From an uncultured Rubrobacteraceae bacterium (GTDB taxonomy: Bacteria; Actinomycetota; Rubrobacteria; Rubrobacterales; Rubrobacteraceae): a stretch of 9,623 nt of DNA. Below, one piece after another: positions 5,552 through 9,623 of this stretch. Position numbers and translations under genes: made by a program. The stretch's first letter is position 1; the number at the start of each line of letters is the position of its first letter. The notes beneath the pieces were generated by a model, which was not told the origin of the DNA, ran no database searches, and saw only the letters and a list, made by a program, of their open reading frames with translations. Location of the stretch: NCBI GenBank assembly GCA_902805985.1, contig CADCUW010000639.1, positions 1 to 9,623 of the forward strand. The letters run 5' to 3'.

Positions 5552-7162
5552 TCAGTCCTCCGGGATCTCGTCGTAGACCATCTTCAGGTCCATGCCCTGG
5601 GCGCGCCGGACGAGGCGCGAGACGACGTAGATGGCGATAGCGAGGAGGTACATGACGCTGAGGTAGAGGAACGAGGAGGGGTCGTTGATGCCGTAGACGT
5701 CGTTGGTGACCCACTGGTAGAGGCAGAACGCGAGGAAGAGTCCGAAGGCGGTCGCGGCCACCGTTATGAGGGGTATGCCGAGGACGTTGTAGCGGGCTAT
5801 GGGCGAGGCGTTGTAGATCTCGGGCTTGCGCCAGGGGAGGATCGCCGCGGCTACCGTGGAGCCGAAGAACGTCATCGCGATGACGAGGGTGGCGTTCAGC
5901 GTCCAGGTGGCGAAGTCCTCGCCGTAGGCGTAGAAGTAGCTGATCGGGATCGAGGGTATGAGCATGAGCAGCAGCGCCACGTACGGGACACCGCTGCGGG
6001 TCGTCTTGGCGACCGCCTCGGGGAGAACCCGGTCGAAGGCGGTGGCGAACACGACGCGCGTCGAGGACATAAAGACAGATCCCACCCAGCCGAAGAACCA
6101 CAGGGACATCAGCGCTATGAGGATGACCTGCAGGACCGGGTTCCCGAGCAGGAACGAGACGAGCAGGGCCGGGTAGGGCCAGGCGGAGACCGGGCCCTCG
6201 CCAGCCCAGAAGGCGGCGTTCGCGCCGTAGTAGAAGTCCCAGCCGAAGGTCTTGGCGAAGAGGAGGAGCATGATGACGACCGTCACGGAGGTAAGGACCA
6301 GCGCCCCGCCCATCGCGTAGATGTTCCTGCGGAAGTCAGACGCGCCGCGGACCTCGCCGTAGAGTGTGGCGCCCCAGTTCGAGAACAGGTTGAAGAAGGC
6401 GAGGAAGGGGATCAGGAGGAGGGTAGGGAAGGCCGCCGAGTCCGTCGGGAGGCCGCCCGCCTGCTGGCCCGCCTGGATCGTCTGCTGGTAGGCGTTGCCG
6501 CCAGCGCCGAGCATGCTGCTGGCTTCGGAGTTGAAGGCGGAGACGAAATCAGAGCGGGAGCTTACGAGGAGGATTATCAGCATGATGGCGAGGCCGACGA
6601 GGCCGCCATAGAAGCAGAACTTCTGGACGCGGGCGTAGGAGCGCATCCCGAGTGAGATCAGGGCGGAGGCCAGTAACGCCACGATCACAGACGAGGTGAA
6701 CACGCCGGACGGCTGCCCGAAAAAGGAGACGGCGCCGTCCAATCCAAGGATGGCCGAGAGCGGGACGAAGACCTCTTTAACGAGGATGTCCGCGTAGATC
6801 GGGACCCAGTGCCAGAGGATGAACCACCAGCCTGTTACGGCCAGCACGAAACCTATGCCGCCCCCCAAGATCCTGCTCATCCAGACGTAGTCGCCGCCGG
6901 CCCTCGGCATCACGGCGATGAGGGCTGCGTAGGTGACGGCCTGGAAGATCAGGTACAGGCCGGCCAGGATCACGGCCGGGATCAAAGCGCCGTTGGGGAC
7001 GAAGGGCGCGTAGGAGAGGATGAAGAGCCCGAGCGTTATGAGGTTGATGGAGAACGTCGCGTAGATGAAAGCGTCCCACACGGACCACCCGCGCAGTAGC
7101 CCCGTCGCCTTTCTCTGGAAGAGGTCCCCCGTACTAGAACCCGCCGTTGCGTTGCTGGCCAT
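5552..7162 (-). CDS. APC-superfamily amino acid/amine permease
   Basis: A 536-residue integral membrane transporter of the amino acid-polyamine-organocation superfamily, with about 12 hydrophobic helices (first near residues 30-52, last near 497-517). GWSVWDAFIYATFSIN at the first helix, VMPRAGGDYVWMSRILGG (84-101) after the second, and FDRVLPEAVAKTTRSGVPYVAL (376-397) are the recognisable APC segments. A Gln/Ser/Gly-rich segment (about 203-246) forms a long loop. The family usually couples uptake to protons or sodium; the substrate cannot be read from sequence. The ATG at 7162 has GAGGAGGAGA immediately upstream, overlapping the TGA of the metallophosphoesterase gene (11-base gap), so the longer in-frame extension upstream is not used. 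It is the last gene of the cluster headed by a glycine betaine-type binding protein, so a nitrogenous osmolyte or amino acid is a reasonable guess. Confidence 0.9.
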   Translation of the reverse strand: MASNATAGSSTGDLFQRKATGLLRGWSVWDAFIYATFSINLITLGLFILSYAPFVPNGALIPAVILAGLYLIFQAVTYAALIAVMPRAGGDYVWMSRILGGGIGFVLAVTGWWFILWHWVPIYADILVKEVFVPLSAILGLDGAVSFFGQPSGVFTSSVIVALLASALISLGMRSYARVQKFCFYGGLVGLAIMLIILLVSSRSDFVSAFNSEASSMLGAGGNAYQQTIQAGQQAGGLPTDSAAFPTLLLIPFLAFFNLFSNWGATLYGEVRGASDFRRNIYAMGGALVLTSVTVVIMLLLFAKTFGWDFYYGANAAFWAGEGPVSAWPYPALLVSFLLGNPVLQVILIALMSLWFFGWVGSVFMSSTRVVFATAFDRVLPEAVAKTTRSGVPYVALLLMLIPSIPISYFYAYGEDFATWTLNATLVIAMTFFGSTVAAAILPWRKPEIYNASPIARYNVLGIPLITVAATAFGLFLAFCLYQWVTNDVYGINDPSSFLYLSVMYLLAIAIYVVSRLVRRAQGMDLKMVYDEIPED

Positions 7163-7173
7163 GTATCTCCTCC

Positions 7174-8148
7174 TCATCCGCTGGTGAGTACGAACCGCTT
7201 GACCTTCTTGCCGCCGTCGAGGTCGACGACGGCCCCGAGGAGCTGCCCCTGCTCGTAGGAACTCCCCGGATTGATGCATAGCGTGCGTCCGATCCTGGTG
7301 TTCCCCCGCGCCTCGTGGATGTGCCCGTGCAGGGCCAGGGCCGGCTGCCCCTCCTCTATGGCCTCCCTGACCGCGGTCGAGCCGACGGGCACCGTAGAGC
7401 GGCCCGCGTCCTTGGGGCGCATGTCTTCTGTGATCTCCGGCGCGTCGTCGAGGCCCGTCTGGTAGGGCGGGCAGTGGAAGTTGTAGACGGTCTGCTCGGG
7501 CGGCGCCGTTAGCTGGGAGGTCATCTCTTCGAGGCGTTTCTTGAGGTCTGGTTCGTCCTCTTCCCGGTACGTGTCCCACGGGGTGCGGTTGGCCCAGCCG
7601 GTCGAGACCATCTGGAAGTCCCCGAACTCGACGACCCGGCCCTCGGCGAGATGGACGCCCTTGGCGTTCTGGACGATCTCGTCGACCTCGAACTGGTCGT
7701 CGTTGCCGGGGCTGACGTAGCACTCGATGCCGGTGCCGGCCAGCTTCTCCTCGGCCATCCTCATCCAGCGCTCGACGGTGCCGAGCATCTCCTCGTGGAA
7801 GTACTTGTCGCGCAGCTTCTCGTCTGTTTCCAGCTCGGACATCTCGTCGGGCGTGGTGCGGAACGGGTAGTAGCCGCGCCGCCTCACGGAGTCCTCGAAC
7901 TCCTTGACCTCGTCCTCGCTCGTGAAGTCCCGGCGGTTCTCCAGCAGCGTCGCGTGCCAGTTACCCTTGCCAGACTCGACTATCGGGACGAGGGCCTTGC
8001 CGGTCATGTCGCCGCCCAAGACTATGACCTTCGCCTCGTAGTGCTTGCCGGAGTTCAGAAACTTCCTCCAGCAGATCTCCGAGCCGTGGATGTCCGTGGC
8101 GAAGAAGATCCTGGTATCGGGTCCCCGGTTAAAGAGCCTAGAGATCAT
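7174..8148 (-). CDS. Calcineurin-like metallophosphoesterase with large helical insertion
   Basis: A 324-residue cytoplasmic two-metal phosphoesterase. The motifs appear in order: Asp19-Ile-His21 (FFATDIHG), Gly-Gly-Asp47 (VIVLGGD), Gly-Asn149-Asp150 (VSPGNDD), His225 (NFHCPP) and Gly-His276-Ile-His278 (LHGHIHE), so all metal-binding positions look intact. NPGSSYEQG near 293-301 is the usual C-terminal strand. The spacing between the GGD and GND motifs is about 100 residues instead of the 30-40 common in small members. The extra part (about 60-145) is highly charged and helical and probably gives substrate specificity. The ATG overlaps the TGA of the nucleotidyltransferase gene (ATGA, 8145-8148), with GAGGGGGG as ribosome binding site, so the two are probably translationally coupled. 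Such enzymes cleave nucleotides, cyclic nucleotides, RNA or protein phosphates; the substrate is not determinable here. Confidence 0.9.
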   Translation of the reverse strand: MISRLFNRGPDTRIFFATDIHGSEICWRKFLNSGKHYEAKVIVLGGDMTGKALVPIVESGKGNWHATLLENRRDFTSEDEVKEFEDSVRRRGYYPFRTTPDEMSELETDEKLRDKYFHEEMLGTVERWMRMAEEKLAGTGIECYVSPGNDDQFEVDEIVQNAKGVHLAEGRVVEFGDFQMVSTGWANRTPWDTYREEDEPDLKKRLEEMTSQLTAPPEQTVYNFHCPPYQTGLDDAPEITEDMRPKDAGRSTVPVGSTAVREAIEEGQPALALHGHIHEARGNTRIGRTLCINPGSSYEQGQLLGAVVDLDGGKKVKRFVLTSG

Positions 8149-8921
8149 GGTCCCCCCTCAACTTCCTCTGGCAGATCGTACCAACGCTTCCTGTCCCCTA
8201 TCTTCGCCCGCATCCTCCACGCGAAGGGTTTGGGCTCTTCTTCTATGCGCTCGCGCAACTTTTCGATACCACTGTTGATGCGCCCCTTGCCCTCGTCGTC
8301 GACGTCGTAGCGACCGGCGTGCCCTTTAAGGTCTTCCAGGTTGGCGGTGATCGTGCGCCACAGGCCCCAGTCAGACGCGCAGAGCTTCGCCACGTGCGCG
8401 GCGTTCACCGCGTCGCCGTCCGATTCTTCGACGGGGTGGTTATAGAGGAGCGCCAGAGAGTCCCTGACGTCCTTCTCGTTGAGCTCGATGATCTGGAGCT
8501 TCGTCAGGAGGAGCTCGGCGAGCGGGATGGTCATGGGTTCGAGGTCCAGGCGCTTGCCGATGGGGATCTCGTGGCACATCCTGAACGTCCCGACCAGGAT
8601 ATCGACCTGCCGGCCGTGGTCCTCGTCGAAGAAAAGCAGCCGCTCGCTGCCGTAGAGCGTGTTGAAACGCGTCTGGGGCGCGTAGCCCAAGGACTCGAAG
8701 AACTTCTGCGTCTCGGCGGAGCGTCCCTTGGGGACTATGAAGTCCATGTCCGCGTACTCGCGGCGGAAGGCAGGCTGCAGGCCGTCCCTGGCGCGCACGT
8801 TTACGGCGACGCCGCCGATAAGTCGCAGGCAGACGCCCTGCTCATCAGAGATACCGGCCACCCGGCGGGCCTCGTCGACCACGTCGGGCCGGCGCCCGTT
8901 CGCCTCTACCCCGTCCTCCAT
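8145..8921 (-). CDS. AbiEii-like nucleotidyltransferase
   Basis: A 258-residue protein of the polymerase-beta/minimal nucleotidyltransferase fold, closest in pattern to the AbiEii/AbiGii group. LRLIGGVAVNVRARDG (33-47) carries the double glycine (36-37). YADMDFIVP (56-64) supplies the Asp58-x-Asp60 metal pair, and QVDILVG (105-111) supplies a third carboxylate, Asp107. PLAELLLTKLQIIELNEKDVRDSLALL (133-159) is the AbiEii-type segment with Lys141 and the following Asp-rich helix. The C-terminal 80 residues are charged and helical. AbiEii toxins pair with an AbiEi winged-helix antitoxin, but none is adjacent. Instead the gene sits between a binding-protein gene (7-base gap) and the metallophosphoesterase (4-base overlap). 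AGGAGG precedes the ATG at 8921. It may act on RNA, tRNA ends, a protein or a small molecule; catalytic activity is likely, the target unknown. Confidence 0.8.
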   Translation of the reverse strand: MEDGVEANGRRPDVVDEARRVAGISDEQGVCLRLIGGVAVNVRARDGLQPAFRREYADMDFIVPKGRSAETQKFFESLGYAPQTRFNTLYGSERLLFFDEDHGRQVDILVGTFRMCHEIPIGKRLDLEPMTIPLAELLLTKLQIIELNEKDVRDSLALLYNHPVEESDGDAVNAAHVAKLCASDWGLWRTITANLEDLKGHAGRYDVDDEGKGRINSGIEKLRERIEEEPKPFAWRMRAKIGDRKRWYDLPEEVEGGP

Positions 8922-8928
8922 CGGCCTC

Positions 8929-9623
8929 CTATCCTTCCCTGGCCTTCTCTGCGGCCTCCACCCACGGCTCCACCACGTCCCGGTTGTCCGCGAGCCAGGT
9001 CTTCGCCCCCTCGACCGGCTCCCCGGCCGCCTCTATCTCGTTCTGCAGCTCGTAGACCTGGGCCTCGGTGAGCTCCAGGCGGTCCATCAGGGCGTAGGCC
9101 ACGGGGTCCTCTTCCGCGAGGTCGCCCCGGACGAGCGTGGTGACGTCGGAAGGCTCGGTGAGGCTCCCCAGGGCGTCCTTCGGGTCTTCCAGGTAATCGA
9201 AGTCGTAGGCCTCGTTCATCCAGTGTGGGCTCCAGGCGACGAAGGCGAACTCCTCCCTGTTCCGGTAGCGCTTCTCGACCTCGGCGAGCATCGCCTCGGT
9301 GTCGGCCTGGACGAGCTTCTGTTCCAGGCTGTACGCGGGGATGGCGTCCTCGGGGAGCTTCTTCATCATCGGCGTTCCCTCCTCGATCCCGATGATGTAC
9401 TCCGCCCCGGTGCTGTTGAGTTGGTCCAGACTCGATATGTCCATGTACGCAGGGGTCGCCACGCTGAACCTGGTCGTGCCCTTGAACCACGGGTCAAGCA
9501 GCTCCACGTCGCCCTCGACCTCGGCGAGGATCCCCCTCTGGTTCGGCATCCAGGCGTCCTGAAACGCGTCCGCCTCAGAGCTACCGACCATCTTGTAGAC
9601 CGGGCCGACGTCCGAGGCCCGTT
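8929..9623 (-). CDS. Partial OpuAC-type glycine betaine/choline ABC transporter substrate-binding protein
   Basis: The C-terminal 230 or so residues of a periplasmic-binding-type protein. The frame stays open past the Met at 9591 to the right edge (RASDVGPVYK comes before it), so the N-terminus with any signal peptide or lipobox lies outside the window. Family landmarks are DAFQDAWMPNQ near the right end, GIEEGTPMM, and FVAWSPHWMNEAYDFDYLEDPKDALG (about 9170-9250). The last contains the tryptophan-rich ligand-binding segment and the 'YLEDPK' signature of OpuAC/ProX-like proteins. The C-terminus DRLELTEAQVYELQNEIEAAGEPVEGAKTW is also typical. Its role is capture of glycine betaine, choline or a related quaternary amine for an ABC importer. 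The importer's ATPase and membrane genes are not in the window and may lie upstream. It heads the visible operon; the TAG stop overlaps the ribosome binding site of the nucleotidyltransferase gene. Confidence 0.88.
   Translation of the reverse strand, partial: RASDVGPVYKMVGSSEADAFQDAWMPNQRGILAEVEGDVELLDPWFKGTTRFSVATPAYMDISSLDQLNSTGAEYIIGIEEGTPMMKKLPEDAIPAYSLEQKLVQADTEAMLAEVEKRYRNREEFAFVAWSPHWMNEAYDFDYLEDPKDALGSLTEPSDVTTLVRGDLAEEDPVAYALMDRLELTEAQVYELQNEIEAAGEPVEGAKTWLADNRDVVEPWVEAAEKAREG

Noticed and set aside
5507..6655. 382-codon plus-strand open frame antisense to the permease
   Set aside because: Glu/Gly/Arg-rich translation with no fold signature; it is the complement of membrane-helix codons.
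7163..7723. Upstream in-frame extension of the permease
   Set aside because: It overlaps the metallophosphoesterase in another frame; a strong ribosome binding site directly before the ATG at 7162 fixes the start there.
8145..8921. Classical AbiE toxin-antitoxin system
   Set aside because: No AbiEi-type winged-helix antitoxin next to the nucleotidyltransferase; both neighbours are other families.

Overview
The window is GC-rich bacterial DNA with tightly packed genes, strong GGAGG-type ribosome binding sites and a strong G/C bias at third codon positions. Together with frequent AGG arginine codons and the gene content, this suggests a high-GC actinobacterium, possibly Rubrobacter or a relative. 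That placement is an inference from style and gene families only; no rRNA or marker gene is present.

Layout. (1) 1-402, minus strand: the N-terminal 134 codons of an unrecognised two-helix membrane protein with a histidine-rich tandem repeat; it runs off the left edge. (2) 403-807: a roughly 400-base non-coding stretch between divergent genes. (3) 808-1407, plus: a hypothetical membrane-anchored protein. (4) 1439-3626: a divergent locus with a MarR-type regulator on the minus strand, facing away from a beta-carbonic anhydrase-like gene and an NmrA-type NAD(P)-binding oxidoreductase-like gene on the plus strand. The last two overlap by ATGA. An inverted repeat lies between the divergent starts. 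(5) 3832-5265, minus: a sulfatase-fold hydrolase with threonine where the formylglycine cysteine normally sits. (6) 5552-9623, minus: a compact four-gene cluster, read from high to low coordinates. It holds an OpuAC-type glycine betaine/choline binding protein (5' end off the right edge), an AbiEii-like nucleotidyltransferase, a calcineurin-like metallophosphoesterase and an APC-superfamily permease. A rho-independent terminator candidate follows it.

How the genes may work together. The MarR locus looks like an autoregulated stress or redox switch controlling a carbonic anhydrase/NmrA pair. The right-hand cluster joins solute uptake (binding protein and permease) to two nucleotide-handling enzymes in between. 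Gaps of 7 and 11 bases and a 4-base stop/start overlap make a single transcription unit likely. The nucleotidyltransferase-phosphoesterase pair inside a transport operon and the threonine-type sulfatase are the two points most worth following up. No mobile element, CRISPR array, tRNA or rRNA was recognised.
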